DNA of 64,000 nucleotides from Afipia clevelandensis ATCC 49720 (GCF_000336555.1 NZ_KB375281.1:623703-687702), one strand, 5' to 3'. Shown: positions 10,847 to 19,673, numbered from the stretch's first letter. Numbers and translations: made by a program. Notes: generated by a model from the letters alone, not told the origin.

Positions 10847-11539
10847 ATGCTGCGCAACATCGACTTCAGCTCTTGGCAAAGCCTGCTCATTACGCTGATC
10901 GGTCTGGCGCTGGTGACGCTGATCGGCGTCGGCATTCGCCTCGTCATGATGTTCACGATTCAGCAGCGCCGCGAGCGGATGAATCGTCAGATCAATGAAC
11001 GGTTGCGCGTTCTGATCGCTGCCTACAAGACGCTTGGCGGCTCGTTTACAGGCGATCTCTCGGTCGATCCGACACATTTTCGCGATCTGCGCCGGCAGCG
11101 GGAAGACGCCGAAGCGGACATCGCCGATATCACGGACCCCGTCGTCGTGAGGTCGGACCGCGCCCGCCGGATTCGCGATGCCGTCGAAACCGCATTGTCC
11201 GACGTCATCCTGCTCGGGACCGAACAGCACGTTCGCCTGGCCGAGCACGCGGCGCGAGAACTGGTTGCCGGGCGTCCCGTTCACACCCACGACCTTGTTG
11301 TCTCGCTTCGCGATTTTATACGTCAGGCGCTCGATCTCGATCCTATTCCCGCAGACCTTGCGATTCCGATGCAGGGGCCTGTCCGCCCGGCGGGGAACGG
11401 CGGCGGTCGCGGCAAAGGCGAGCGCGATGGAAAAGGCGGAAAGGGCGTCGGTGCAGGAATGGGCGGTGGCATCGGAATGGGCGGCGGTGCCGGCGGGGTG
11501 GCCGATGCTGACGATCTGTCTTCACCGGATCATCGCTGA
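10847..11539 (+). CDS. Hypothetical membrane protein with Gly-rich C-terminus
   Basis: A 230-residue protein with one membrane helix at about residues 12-36 (SLLITLIGLALVTLIGVGI), then a highly charged helical cytoplasmic region with many Arg and Glu residues (IQQRRERMNRQINERL, DLRRQREDAEADIAD). The last 50 residues are low-complexity Gly/Lys (GGGRGKGERDGKGGKG). I recognise it only as a conserved proteobacterial hypothetical. SD-like GAGGAGG lies just before the ATG. It follows guaA by 50 bases and could be in its transcript. Confidence 0.75.
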   Translation: MLRNIDFSSWQSLLITLIGLALVTLIGVGIRLVMMFTIQQRRERMNRQINERLRVLIAAYKTLGGSFTGDLSVDPTHFRDLRRQREDAEADIADITDPVVVRSDRARRIRDAVETALSDVILLGTEQHVRLAEHAARELVAGRPVHTHDLVVSLRDFIRQALDLDPIPADLAIPMQGPVRPAGNGGGRGKGERDGKGGKGVGAGMGGGIGMGGGAGGVADADDLSSPDHR

Positions 11540-11563
11540 GATGCAGGCCAACACCGTCGCGGA

Positions 11564-12202
11564 TTAACTCCGCTTCGGCCTTTTCACCGCGCGCAGTTTT
11601 CCGCTCTTTCCGCCGCCGCAGAACAGCCGATCCTTGCCGTCGGATTCAAGGCCCGAGACGCCCGTACCCGCCGGCAAAGTGAGTTCTTCAAAGACTTCGC
11701 CGGTCTGCGGGTCGATCCGCCGCAGCGCGCTGTCGTCGCCTTCCCACACGCCATGCCAGAGGTCGCCATCGACCCAGGTCACGCCGGTGACAAAGCGGTT
11801 CGATTCAATGGTGCGGATGATCGCGCCGGTCTCCGGGTCGACCTGATGAATCTTCTTCTCGCGATACTGCCCGACCCAGAGCGAGCCTTCAGCCCAAGCC
11901 ATGCCTGAATCGCCGCCGTCGCCGGGCGCGGGGATGGTCGCAAGCACGCGGCCTGACGCCGGGTCGATCTTGCGGATGTTCCGTTCAAAAATCTGGAACA
12001 GGTGACGCCCGTCGAAAGCGGTGCCCGCATGAGCCGGGATGTCGATGGTGCGCAAGGGCTTCCCGCTCTCCGGATCGAAAGCGTTGAGCTGGTCGCCAGA
12101 GGCGAACCAGACATTCTGGCCGTCGAAGGTCACGCCATGCACGTCCTCCGCGCCGGGAAAGGGGCCATATTCGCGCAGGATTTCTGCTGCCGCTCGTTTC
12201 AT
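11564..12202 (-). CDS. Beta-propeller protein (glutamine-cyclotransferase/Vgb-like)
   Basis: About 212 residues made of repeated blades of the pattern IDPxTGxxxxxI (DPESGKPLRTIDIP, IDPASGRVLATIPAP, VDPETGAIIRTIE, IDPQTGEVFEELTLP), with W/F-containing strands between. This is a five- to six-bladed propeller of the kind annotated as glutaminyl cyclase-like or virginiamycin-lyase-like. There is no signal peptide, so it should be cytoplasmic. I prefer the ATG at 12202 because GGAG stands nine bases before it; an ATG at 12217 is also possible. It is next to the regulator at 12236-13471, with which it probably forms an operon. Function unknown. Confidence 0.72.
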   Translation of the reverse strand: MKRAAAEILREYGPFPGAEDVHGVTFDGQNVWFASGDQLNAFDPESGKPLRTIDIPAHAGTAFDGRHLFQIFERNIRKIDPASGRVLATIPAPGDGGDSGMAWAEGSLWVGQYREKKIHQVDPETGAIIRTIESNRFVTGVTWVDGDLWHGVWEGDDSALRRIDPQTGEVFEELTLPAGTGVSGLESDGKDRLFCGGGKSGKLRAVKRPKRS

Positions 12203-12235
12203 GATCTGCATCTCCATTGCTTTGATGATCGCAAC

Positions 12236-13471
12236 CTAATCACCCGGCAGCGCAGCAGGGAGTAACAATGCCGTCGTGAATCCGGCTGCCGGCGGCGTCA
12301 TCCAGCGCCGCGCGCGAGCGCGACCGAACGATTGCACCTTGCCTGCCATCGCTAGTTCGTCGAGCGCACGCTGCACCGTGCGCTGGCTGGCGCCGAGCGC
12401 CAGCGCAAGCGCGGAACTCGACCAGGACTCGCCGTCGGCGAGAAAGGCGAGCACCGCAGCGTGTTCTTCCTCCACAGGCGTTGTCAGCACCGCGACCTTT
12501 CGCGCGCTGTTAGGGATCAACGCAAAGCCGTCCTTGGTGGCGGCAATATCGGCCAGCGGGCGCAGCGCCTTGCGCAGCCGCCCGATCTCGACGCGCAACC
12601 GCGCCCGGTGCGAGTCATCGGCGTGCTTTGCGCGAAACGCGCGCACGAGCAGTTCGTTTCTGGACGCGTCGTTCGGCCACGCTTCGGCAAGCGTGCGGGC
12701 AAGCGTGAACAGCACGGGCCGCGTGGCGAGCGGGATTGTTGTGCCTGCCTGCCGGACGGCATAACGGCACGCGTCCACGATGAACGTCTTCGATGCAAGA
12801 AGCGTCTCGACCTCCGCGAGCAGGAGCGGGCACTCCTCGCACCGCGTGATGAGGCGCGCGGCGGGCGTGTCCAGCACACGCGATGCACTCTCCACTTCTG
12901 TTATCAGCGCGGGAATTCGGGCCTCGCGGGCGGCGCGTTCGGCCCGCGCGAGGGCTGCGCGCGCATTTTTGATGCGCAGGCGGCGCATTGCGAGACCCGC
13001 CACGGTAAGTTCATGGGCTGCGCGCCATGCGGGCGGCAGCGCGGCGGGATCGAGACCGGTCGTTGCGCGCTCTGCCTCGTCGAGATGCCCGATCAGAAGA
13101 AGCCGCCGGATTTCGAGTTGCCGGGCGTGGCCGGCGTTGATCCTGTCGCCATGCCGCTCAAGAACCGCGCGGGCGTCGTCGAGCGCTTTCGCGGACCAGC
13201 CGAGATGACCCTCGATGACATCGCGCGAGACCAGCGCGATCTCGGCCTCGGCGACGACGCAGCGGGCGCGGGCAACGGCCTCCCGTGGGCCGAATGCGCG
13301 CGCGGCCTTTTGTAAAAGTGTCCGCGCCTTGGCGAGATCGCCAAGCTGCGCCATGGCGAGGCCCCGCAGCGCGAGCGCGGGCGGATCGTCGCGCAGCGCG
13401 ACGCGGTTCAGCGCGCCGAGCGGATCACCGGTGGCGAGGGCGCGTGCGGCGGCCGTGATCAGCGAGTCCAT
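12236..13471 (-). CDS. Transcriptional regulator with TPR-like repeats and winged-helix domains
   Basis: A 411-residue protein. Residues 1-200 are Ala/Leu/Arg-rich helices with TPR-like spacing (ALRGLAMAQLGDLAKARTLL). From about 265 a winged-helix-like segment follows (RLRVEIGRLRKALRPL, then DGFALIPNS), and at about 340-395 a second helix-turn-helix reads SSSALALALGASQRTVQRAL. The layout resembles transcriptional activators that couple repeats to DNA binding. It is divergent from the DUF899 gene across 130 bases, so it may control that gene and the propeller gene behind it. No ligand is evident. Confidence 0.72.
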   Translation of the reverse strand: MDSLITAAARALATGDPLGALNRVALRDDPPALALRGLAMAQLGDLAKARTLLQKAARAFGPREAVARARCVVAEAEIALVSRDVIEGHLGWSAKALDDARAVLERHGDRINAGHARQLEIRRLLLIGHLDEAERATTGLDPAALPPAWRAAHELTVAGLAMRRLRIKNARAALARAERAAREARIPALITEVESASRVLDTPAARLITRCEECPLLLAEVETLLASKTFIVDACRYAVRQAGTTIPLATRPVLFTLARTLAEAWPNDASRNELLVRAFRAKHADDSHRARLRVEIGRLRKALRPLADIAATKDGFALIPNSARKVAVLTTPVEEEHAAVLAFLADGESWSSSALALALGASQRTVQRALDELAMAGKVQSFGRARARRWMTPPAAGFTTALLLPAALPGD

Positions 13472-13601
13472 CGAAATCCCGACACACTTGTCACTCCCGC
13501 CCGCTCCTGATCCGGACCTAATCTACCTCACGACCAGACGCCAGCAAGCCGTATCGGGACGGCGCGAACCGGCGATTGAGGAACAGAACGGAGACCAGAT
13601 C

Positions 13602-14384
13602 ATGCCGCAAGGAACTGAAGCTACAACCGGAGCGCCGCTCACCATCGACATGCCGCCGGTGGTTTCGGCACAGGAATGGGAGGCCGCGCGCGAGCGGCTT
13701 CTGGTCAAGGAGAAAGCGCATACCCGTGCGCGGGACGCACTGGCCGCCGAACGGCGGCGGATGCCGTGGATGGCGGTGGAAAAGAATTATCAGTTCGATG
13801 GACCGGACGGGACACTGAGCCTGCTCGACCTGTTCGACGGCCGCCGCCAGTTGATCGTCTATCGCGCGTTCTTCGAGCCCGGCGTACATGGCTGGCCGGA
13901 CCATGCCTGCATCGGCTGTTCGCTCGGCGCGGATCAGGTCAGCAACCCGGTTCATCTCAATGCACGCGATACCACGCTGGTGTACGCCTCGCGCGCGCCG
14001 CAGGCCGACATCAAGCGCCTCAAGGCAAAGATGGGCTGGCAGCGGATTCCGTGGGTAACCATCACCGACAGTTTCGATGCCGATTTCGGTGTCGACCTAT
14101 GGCATGGGCACAATGCCTTCATCCGCGACGGCGACCGCATTTTCCGCACCTACCTCATCAACACGCGCGGCGACGAGGCGATGGGGACCGTGTGGAGTTA
14201 TCTCGACATGACCGCGCTTGGACGTCAGGAGGTGTGGGAAGACTCGCCTCCGGGCTATCCGCAGGACCGGACTTACAAGTGGTGGAACTGGAACGACAGT
14301 TACGTTCCGGGCGCCGCGCCCGATCCGAAATGGGTCGCGGTTTCGGATGCCGGCGAAGAAGCGTTCCGCAACAAGGACGCCTAG
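13602..14384 (+). CDS. DUF899 family thioredoxin-fold protein
   Basis: A 260-residue member of DUF899, a thioredoxin-like family of unknown reaction. The sequence YRAFFEPGVHGWPDHACIGC carries the family's CxxC (ACIGCS). Later Trp/His-rich parts (DFGVDLWHGHNAFIRDG, YKWWNWNDSY) are also characteristic. The true start is the ATG at 13602, preceded by GGAGA at seven bases; the frame stays open far upstream across the divergent regulator and should not be used. No signal peptide. A small membrane protein gene follows 35 bases later. Confidence 0.85.
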   Translation: MPQGTEATTGAPLTIDMPPVVSAQEWEAARERLLVKEKAHTRARDALAAERRRMPWMAVEKNYQFDGPDGTLSLLDLFDGRRQLIVYRAFFEPGVHGWPDHACIGCSLGADQVSNPVHLNARDTTLVYASRAPQADIKRLKAKMGWQRIPWVTITDSFDADFGVDLWHGHNAFIRDGDRIFRTYLINTRGDEAMGTVWSYLDMTALGRQEVWEDSPPGYPQDRTYKWWNWNDSYVPGAAPDPKWVAVSDAGEEAFRNKDA

Positions 14385-14419
14385 CCGCCGTCAGCACGTC
14401 CACCATGCAGGAGAGCGTC

Positions 14420-14683
14420 ATGAGCAATGCTCTTGCGGATAAACCGGCCGCCGCTTGCGAAGGCAACAACGCAAAGGTTCTGTCAGGTGCAGCCGAGTGG
14501 CTGCACCTGATGGCCGCGCCAACTTTCGCGATCATGGCGCTGGTGACGGGGATCAGCGGCGACGGTGCGATGGCGATGCTCTGCGCGCACGATGCGTCTC
14601 CGCTCGGAAGCATGGCCGCGATGTATGCGCTGATGAGCGCGTTTCATGTCGGGCCGTGGCTGAAACTGATCGCGGCCCGGTAA
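14420..14683 (+). CDS. Small hypothetical membrane protein
   Basis: An 87-residue protein with two hydrophobic segments (EWLHLMAAPTFAIMALVTG and GSMAAMYALMSAFHVGPW) joined by a short loop. An ATG at 14420 has AGGAGAG at about six bases, which is a better fit than the ATG five codons earlier. It lies 35 bases after the DUF899 gene and is probably co-transcribed with it. Small inner-membrane proteins of this size are often found next to DUF899 genes, but I can name no function. Confidence 0.62.
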   Translation: MSNALADKPAAACEGNNAKVLSGAAEWLHLMAAPTFAIMALVTGISGDGAMAMLCAHDASPLGSMAAMYALMSAFHVGPWLKLIAAR

Positions 14684-14694
14684 GGCGCGGACGA

Positions 14695-15609
14695 TTATGC
14701 CGAACCGCCCGCCATCTCCCGCGCGATGCTGACAAAGCGTTCAATGGTCGGCGTCGTATCTCCAGTGCGCCATGTAATGCCGGTTTCAAGGATCGGGGCG
14801 TCACCCGCGAGATCGACATAGCGGACGCCGGTGCGCGCTAAGTTTCGCAGCGAGGCGGGCACCAGCGCGATGCCCATGCCAGCGGACACCAGACTGATGA
14901 TGGTCTGCATCTGGATCGCTTCCTGCGCGATCCGTGCCTGTCCGCCGTGGGCCGTGTAGTAGCCGGTCACGAGATCATGGAAGGCGGGCGCGCTCTGCCG
15001 CGGAAAGATAATGAGCGGGGCGCTCACCACTGAATCCGGTGCAAGGCGATCCGCCGACAGCGACAGCGTGCCGTCGGCAAGCCAACTCTCCGGCACGGCG
15101 GCAACGAGCGGCTCGGTGACCAGGGGCAAATAGGAGAGCGGGTGGGGGAGTGCTGCATTCGGCGGCGGAATCACGAGGCCGACATGGCCGTGGCCTTCGA
15201 GCAGGTTTGCGATCTGCACATTGCTGGTTGCCTCGGTCAGCGTGATCTCGACATTCGGATAGAGCGAGGCATAGCGGCGCACCAGCAGCGGCAGGATACT
15301 GTAGTCCGCCGTGCTGACGAAGGAGAGCGCGAGGCGGCCCGCGGTGCCGTCGCGCAACTGATGCGCGATCTCGGGCAGGGCGTTGACGCCATCGAGCGCG
15401 GCGCGGACGCGGGGCAGCCACTCCGCGCCGAACGGGGTCAGCGCCACGCTGCGTTTGGTGCGCACGAACAGCGGCGCGCCGAGTTCGCGTTCCAGCATCA
15501 TGATCGACTGGCTCAGAGGCGGCTGGGTCATGCCAAGGCGTCCGGCGGCCCTGCCGAAATGCAGGGTGTCCGCGACGGTGACAAAATACCTGAGTTGACG
15601 GATATCCAC
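14695..15609 (-). CDS. LysR family transcriptional regulator
   Basis: A 304-residue LTTR. The N-terminal winged helix (MDIRQLRYFVTVADTLHFGR, then LGMTQPPLSQSIMMLE) is followed by a periplasmic-binding-protein-like effector domain. It is transcribed away from ilvD with 99 bases between the start codons. A perfect palindrome at 15673-15695 with T-N11-A geometry lies in that gap. LTTRs usually control their divergent neighbour, so control of ilvD is plausible but not shown. The effector is unknown. Confidence 0.9.
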   Translation of the reverse strand: MDIRQLRYFVTVADTLHFGRAAGRLGMTQPPLSQSIMMLERELGAPLFVRTKRSVALTPFGAEWLPRVRAALDGVNALPEIAHQLRDGTAGRLALSFVSTADYSILPLLVRRYASLYPNVEITLTEATSNVQIANLLEGHGHVGLVIPPPNAALPHPLSYLPLVTEPLVAAVPESWLADGTLSLSADRLAPDSVVSAPLIIFPRQSAPAFHDLVTGYYTAHGGQARIAQEAIQMQTIISLVSAGMGIALVPASLRNLARTGVRYVDLAGDAPILETGITWRTGDTTPTIERFVSIAREMAGGSA

Positions 15610-15672
15610 TTCTGATACTCTGGTCGACCTAATCGTCTTCTAATAATATATTTTACAGCGTCGAATAACCCC

Positions 15673-15695
15673 TTTATTGGAACCGTTCCAATAAA
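15673..15695. promoter_or_regulatory. Palindromic operator upstream of ilvD
   Basis: TTTATTGGAAC (15673-15683) and GTTCCAATAAA (15685-15695) form a perfect 11-bp dyad around one base. The inner TTGGAAC/GTTCCAA also fits the T-N11-A rule of LysR boxes, and its AACCGTT centre resembles LacI-family sites. It ends 13 bases before the ilvD ATG and overlaps the likely start of its leader. Confidence 0.6.
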
Positions 15696-15708
15696 AGAGG
15701 GAACACCC

Positions 15709-17559
15709 ATGCCGGCATATCGCTCCAGAACCTCCACCCACGGCCGCAACATGGCCGGCGCCCGCGGCCTCTGGCGCGCGACGGGCATGAAGGACTCGGA
15801 CTTCGGCAAGCCGATCATCGCGATCGCCAACAGCTTCACCCAGTTCGTGCCGGGCCATGTGCATCTGAAGGATCTCGGGCAGCTTGTTGCGGGCGAGATC
15901 GAAGCCGCGGGAGGCGTGGCAAAAGAGTTCAACACCATCGCGGTCGATGACGGCATCGCGATGGGCCACAGCGGCATGCTCTATTCGTTGCCGAGCCGCG
16001 AACTGATCGCGGACGCCGTCGAATACATGGTCAACGCGCACTGCGCCGACGCGCTGGTGTGCATTTCCAACTGCGACAAGATCACGCCCGGCATGCTGAT
16101 GGCCGCGATGCGGCTCAACATTCCGACCGTGTTCGTGTCGGGTGGACCGATGGAAGCCGGCAAGGTCGTGGTGAAGGGCACGCAGCGTTCGGTCGACCTG
16201 ATCGACGCGATGATCGTCGCCGCCGATGACAGCTACACCGACCAGGAAGTCGCAGCAGTCGAGCGCTCGGCGTGCCCGACCTGCGGCTCGTGCTCGGGCA
16301 TGTTCACCGCGAACTCGATGAACTGCCTCACAGAAGCGCTCGGCCTCTCGCTGCCCGGCAACGGTTCGGTGCTGGCGACGCATGCCGACCGGGAGCGGCT
16401 GTTCCGCGAGGCGGGCCATGTGATCGTCGATCTCGCGCGCCGCTGGTACGAACAGGACGATGCCAACGCGCTGCCGCGCAACATTGCGAACTTCAAGGCT
16501 TTTGAGAACGCCATGAGCCTCGACATCGCCATGGGCGGATCGACCAACACCGTGCTGCATCTCTTGGCCGCCGCGCAGGAAGGCGAGGTGGACTTCACCA
16601 TGGCCGACATCGACCGGCTGTCGCGTCGCGTGCCATGTCTCTGCAAGGTCGCGCCGGCGAAGAACGACGTTCACATGGAAGACGTGCATCGCGCCGGCGG
16701 CGTGATGGCGATTCTCGGTGAACTCGAGCGGGCCAAGCTGATCGACACCAGCCTGCCGACCGTGCACGCGCCGACCATGGCGGATGCACTCAATCGCTGG
16801 GACATCGGCCGCACCAACAGTGAAGCCGTGCGCACCTTCTTCCGCGCGGCGCCAGGCGGTGTGCCGACGCAGGTGGCCTTCAGCCAGTCCGCGCGCTGGG
16901 ACGATCTCGACACCGACCGTCAGAAGGGCGTGATCCGCTCGGCCGAGCATCCGTTCTCCAAGGACGGCGGCCTTGCGGTGTTGTTCGGCAACATCGCGCC
17001 CGAAGGCTGCATCGTGAAGACCGCGGGCGTCGATGAATCGATCCTGACCTTCCGCGGCACCGCGCATGTGTTCGAGAGCCAGGACGATGCAGTGTCCGGC
17101 ATTCTCGGCAATCGCGTGAAGCCCGGTGAAGTCGTCGTGGTGCGCTATGAAGGGCCGAAGGGCGGGCCGGGCATGCAGGAAATGCTGTATCCGACCAGCT
17201 ATCTGAAGTCGAAAGGCCTCGGCAAGGTCTGCGCGCTCGTCACCGATGGCCGCTTCTCGGGCGGCAGTTCGGGTCTGTCCATCGGTCACGTTTCGCCGGA
17301 AGCGGCGGAAGGTGGCCTGATCGGTCTGATCGAAACCGGCGACCCGATCCTGATCGACATTCCGAACCGCATCATCAGCGTCGAACTCGACGATGCTGTT
17401 CTCGCGGAACGCCGTGCAGCGATGGAAGCCAAGGGTGCTGCGGCATGGAAACCTGTGGACCGCAAGCGTGTGGTGTCACCGGCATTGCGTGCTTACGCGG
17501 CGCTGACCACCAATGCGGCGCGCGGCGCGGTGCGCGACGTATCTCAGGTCGAGAAGTAA
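15709..17559 (+). CDS. ilvD: Dihydroxy-acid dehydratase
   Basis: A 616-residue IlvD/Edd-family dehydratase, the length of the E. coli enzyme. It removes water from 2,3-dihydroxy-isovalerate and -methylvalerate in valine and isoleucine synthesis. Cluster and substrate motifs are present: [13 protein letters not shown] and [15 protein letters not shown] carry the Fe-S cysteines, and [20 protein letters not shown] closes the active site. The start at 15709 is preceded by GAGGGAAC. No other ilv gene is near. The strong dyad just upstream and the divergent LysR gene suggest dedicated control. Confidence 0.95.
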   Translation: MPAYRSRTSTHGRNMAGARGLWRATGMKDSDFGKPIIAIANSFTQFVPGHVHLKDLGQLVAGEIEAAGGVAKEFNTIAVDDGIAMGHSGMLYSLPSRELIADAVEYMVNAHCADALVCISNCDKITPGMLMAAMRLNIPTVFVSGGPMEAGKVVVKGTQRSVDLIDAMIVAADDSYTDQEVAAVERSACPTCGSCSGMFTANSMNCLTEALGLSLPGNGSVLATHADRERLFREAGHVIVDLARRWYEQDDANALPRNIANFKAFENAMSLDIAMGGSTNTVLHLLAAAQEGEVDFTMADIDRLSRRVPCLCKVAPAKNDVHMEDVHRAGGVMAILGELERAKLIDTSLPTVHAPTMADALNRWDIGRTNSEAVRTFFRAAPGGVPTQVAFSQSARWDDLDTDRQKGVIRSAEHPFSKDGGLAVLFGNIAPEGCIVKTAGVDESILTFRGTAHVFESQDDAVSGILGNRVKPGEVVVVRYEGPKGGPGMQEMLYPTSYLKSKGLGKVCALVTDGRFSGGSSGLSIGHVSPEAAEGGLIGLIETGDPILIDIPNRIISVELDDAVLAERRAAMEAKGAAAWKPVDRKRVVSPALRAYAALTTNAARGAVRDVSQVEK

Positions 17560-17580
17560 CTCTCACCTCGGACGTGTTTT

Positions 17581-17613
17581 GAACGCCGCCGCCTGTTACG
17601 GGCGGTGGCGTTC
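17581..17613 (+). terminator. Terminator after ilvD
   Basis: A 13-bp stem with one G-U pair, 17581-17593 against 17601-17613, around a seven-base loop (TGTTACG), followed by TGCTTTG. It sits between ilvD and the convergent SRPBCC gene, 21 bases past the ilvD stop. Confidence 0.75.
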
Positions 17614-17631
17614 TGCTTTGCGGATCAGGCG

Positions 17632-18114
17632 TTAGCCCTTCACATACGCAGCCAGCTTCTCGAAGGTCTGCATGCCAAGCTCAATGGCGCCGAACTTCAT
17701 CACGGCGTTGCGCGCCTCGACCGACGGGAAGGTCGAGGTCTTGGTCAGCAGCGTGCGGTTTCCTCCAATGGCCTTGAACGTGGTGACGACTTCAAATGCA
17801 TTGGGGTCGTTGTCGACGTCCGTGCCATGACGATAGACAAGGCGCGCGGCGGGAACGATGTCGCGATAGAGCATGCGGTTCGGATAGTCCGTGCCATCCG
17901 GCCCGTGCATGGTGAAGCGAAACAGGCCGCCGACGCGGAAGTCCATCGCCAGCACCGTGATGGTGAAGCCGTTCGGGCCGTACCAGGCCTTCATGGCGTC
18001 GGGCTCGCTGTAGGCGCGAAACAGAAGAGCCGGCGGCGCGTCGAACTCGCGCTCCATCATGATGGTTGGCTGGTTGTCGGGTGCGCTCGCGGTGACCTTG
18101 AGAGTTGCTGTCAT
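17632..18114 (-). CDS. SRPBCC (AHSA1/START-like) domain protein
   Basis: A 160-residue protein of the AHSA1 branch of the SRPBCC helix-grip fold. The opening EREFDAPPALLFRAYSEPDA, then WYGPNGFTI and GGLFRFTMHGPDG, are characteristic. These proteins bind small hydrophobic ligands in a deep cavity; the ligand is unknown. Its ATG at 18114 overlaps the stop of the ArsR-type gene as ATGA, so the two are translationally coupled. The ArsR-SRPBCC pairing is a common two-gene unit in proteobacteria. Confidence 0.88.
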   Translation of the reverse strand: MTATLKVTASAPDNQPTIMMEREFDAPPALLFRAYSEPDAMKAWYGPNGFTITVLAMDFRVGGLFRFTMHGPDGTDYPNRMLYRDIVPAARLVYRHGTDVDNDPNAFEVVTTFKAIGGNRTLLTKTSTFPSVEARNAVMKFGAIELGMQTFEKLAAYVKG

Positions 18115-18446
18115 GTGTCCTCTTCCTTTGCTTGAATGTCTTTCAGGTAGAGGTCGAGCTTGCCGAAGCTCTCCTCCCAGAACCGCCGGTATTGATCGAG
18201 CCATTCGCTCGCTTCCTTCAGCGCCTTCGGCTCAAGACGGCAGGGCCGCCACTGCGCCGTGCGTCCGCGCGTGACGAGCCCGGCGGTCTCCAGAACCTTC
18301 AGGTGCTGGGACACGGCGGGCAGACTCATGTCGAACGGCTTTGCCAACTCCTGCACCGAAGTCTCACCCAGTGCGAGACGGGCGAGGATTGCGCGCCGGG
18401 TCGGATCCGCGAGGGCCTTGAAGGTCATGTCGAGCGCATCGGCCAT
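18111..18446 (-). CDS. ArsR-type winged-helix regulator
   Basis: A 111-residue ArsR-fold repressor: FKALADPTRRAILARL leads into the helix-turn-helix (SVQELAKPFDMSLPAVSQHL) and a wing (GLVTRGRTAQWRPCRL). Metal-binding cysteine pairs of ArsR/SmtB are absent, so it probably does not sense metal; it belongs to the SRPBCC-linked subgroup. I start at ATG 18446, since the longer frame would begin inside the perfect dyad at 18457-18480. That dyad lies 11 bases upstream and is the likely autoregulatory operator. Confidence 0.88.
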   Translation of the reverse strand: MADALDMTFKALADPTRRAILARLALGETSVQELAKPFDMSLPAVSQHLKVLETAGLVTRGRTAQWRPCRLEPKALKEASEWLDQYRRFWEESFGKLDLYLKDIQAKEEDT

Positions 18447-18456
18447 GGTCAAACTC

Positions 18457-18480
18457 GTATTTAAGGTATTGCTTAAATAC
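18457..18480. promoter_or_regulatory. Operator for the ArsR-SRPBCC unit
   Basis: GTATTTAAG (18457-18465) and CTTAAATAC (18472-18480) form a perfect 9-bp dyad with a six-base spacer. It is AT-rich against a GC-rich background and sits directly before the regulator's start codon, as expected for ArsR-type autorepression. Confidence 0.7.
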
Positions 18481-18584
18481 AATCCGGGACGTTAGAGGTC
18501 AAGCAGAAGGCGCCAAGCTGGCACGGGTGCTTTACGCCCAATCATGTTCATGATTTGTTCTTTGGCGTGACCGGGGTGCGTATC

Positions 18585-19166
18585 ATGTCTGAGCGAAGCC
18601 TGCCGCGTGGCTTTTCGGGCGGGAAGCAACGTCAATCGCTGTTCTTCGCTCTGCTTTTCATGCCCGATGACCAGCAAACGCTGACGGCGCTCGCCAGCGA
18701 ATGTTGCTGCAGGGAAGGGCTGACCGGCGCGCCGACGCCGGGGCCGCGATTTCATCTTTCGCTTCACGCCGTGGGCGGCTTCGCCGAACTTCCCGACCGG
18801 ATCGTGAGCGCCGCTGCGAACGCGGCGGCTTCGGTGCACGTTCCAGCGTTTGCGGTGGCATTCGACCGGACGATGACCTTCCAGATCAGGCAGCCGGCCA
18901 ATCCGTTCGTCCTTTGCGCCGGTGACGGCATGATGGCGCTGGATTCCTTGTATGGGCAATTGGGGCAGGCGCTAAGGCGCGTTGGCCTTGGCCAGCATGT
19001 CTCGCGGCGCTTTACCCCGCATATCACGCTGCTCTATGACCGGCGTTGCGTACCGGAACGGTTGATTTCGCCAATAACATTCCGCTTCGACAGTTTCGTC
19101 CTGATTCACAGCCTTGTTGATCCAAGACGACATGCTCATGTGGCGCGTTGGCCGCTGCGTTCATAA
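18585..19166 (+). CDS. 2H phosphoesterase (2'-5' RNA ligase/ThpR-like)
   Basis: A 193-residue protein with the two H-x-S/T-x motifs that define 2H phosphoesterases: FHLSLH in the first half and PHITLLY in the second. The fold is used by ThpR/LigT, which act on 2'-5' RNA links or 2',3'-cyclic phosphates; the substrate here is unknown. I start at ATG 18585 (MSERSLPRGF). It lies about 140 bases from the ArsR gene, divergent to it, and the ArsC-like gene follows 26 bases behind, so these two may be one transcript. Confidence 0.82.
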   Translation: MSERSLPRGFSGGKQRQSLFFALLFMPDDQQTLTALASECCCREGLTGAPTPGPRFHLSLHAVGGFAELPDRIVSAAANAAASVHVPAFAVAFDRTMTFQIRQPANPFVLCAGDGMMALDSLYGQLGQALRRVGLGQHVSRRFTPHITLLYDRRCVPERLISPITFRFDSFVLIHSLVDPRRHAHVARWPLRS

Positions 19167-19192
19167 GGTCGCGAACAGCAAGGGAGAGCACG

Positions 19193-19540
19193 TTGGCGAC
19201 GACGATCTACGGCATCAAGAACTGCGACACGATGAAGAAGGCGCGTGCCTGGCTGGACAAGCACGGAGTCGCCTACAGCTTTCACGACTACAAGGCCGAG
19301 GGTATCGACAAGGAGCGGCTGGCGCGCTGGAGCAAGGCGGTAGGCTGGGAGACGCTGCTGAACCGGGCCGGGACCACTTTCCGTAAGTTGCCGGAGGCCG
19401 ACAAGGACAACATCACCGAGAAGAAGGCGATGGCGCTGATGCTGGCGCAGCCGTCGATGATCAAGCGTCCTGTGCTTGAGATCGGGGGCAAGCTGCTGGT
19501 CGGTTTCAAGCCGGAAAGCTACGCGGCACAGATCAAGTAG
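19193..19540 (+). CDS. ArsC/Spx-family reductase-like protein (YffB-type)
   Basis: A 115-residue thioredoxin-fold protein of the ArsC/Spx superfamily. It keeps the single N-terminal cysteine of the YffB type (YGIKNCDTMKKARAWL) and the KRPVLEIGGKLLVGF segment. The catalytic arginines of true arsenate reductase are not all evident, so arsenate reduction is not claimed. The start is the TTG at 19193, chosen because GGGAG stands six bases before it; no ATG fits. Function is probably glutathione-dependent thiol chemistry, by family inference only. Confidence 0.82.
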   Translation: MATTIYGIKNCDTMKKARAWLDKHGVAYSFHDYKAEGIDKERLARWSKAVGWETLLNRAGTTFRKLPEADKDNITEKKAMALMLAQPSMIKRPVLEIGGKLLVGFKPESYAAQIK

Positions 19541-19673
19541 CTTCCGTCGGCAGCCGGCGTTCGGCCGTGCAAAATCCCGTTAGCTGCCGGGGATTTTCCT
19601 TGAGGGGTGCGGCGTTCTGGCGCAGGCTAAGGCGTGCTGAAATACCATCGCCACTCCCTCGCATGAGCCAGCT

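Noticed and set aside
15640..17289. A 549-residue open frame opposite ilvD.
   Set aside because: Shadow of ilvD in a GC-rich codon pattern; composition is dominated by Arg, His and Ala with no domain wording.
19193..19540. Arsenate reductase ArsC.
   Set aside because: The single-cysteine YffB/Spx-type pattern fits better, and no other arsenic-resistance gene is adjacent; the nearby ArsR-fold gene belongs to an SRPBCC pair.
19541..19673. Possible sigma-54 promoter before dctA, as known for rhizobial dctA genes.
   Set aside because: The nearest GG and GC pairs (around TGGCGCAGGC) are spaced 11 instead of 10 bases apart, and no dctD-type activator site is evident.
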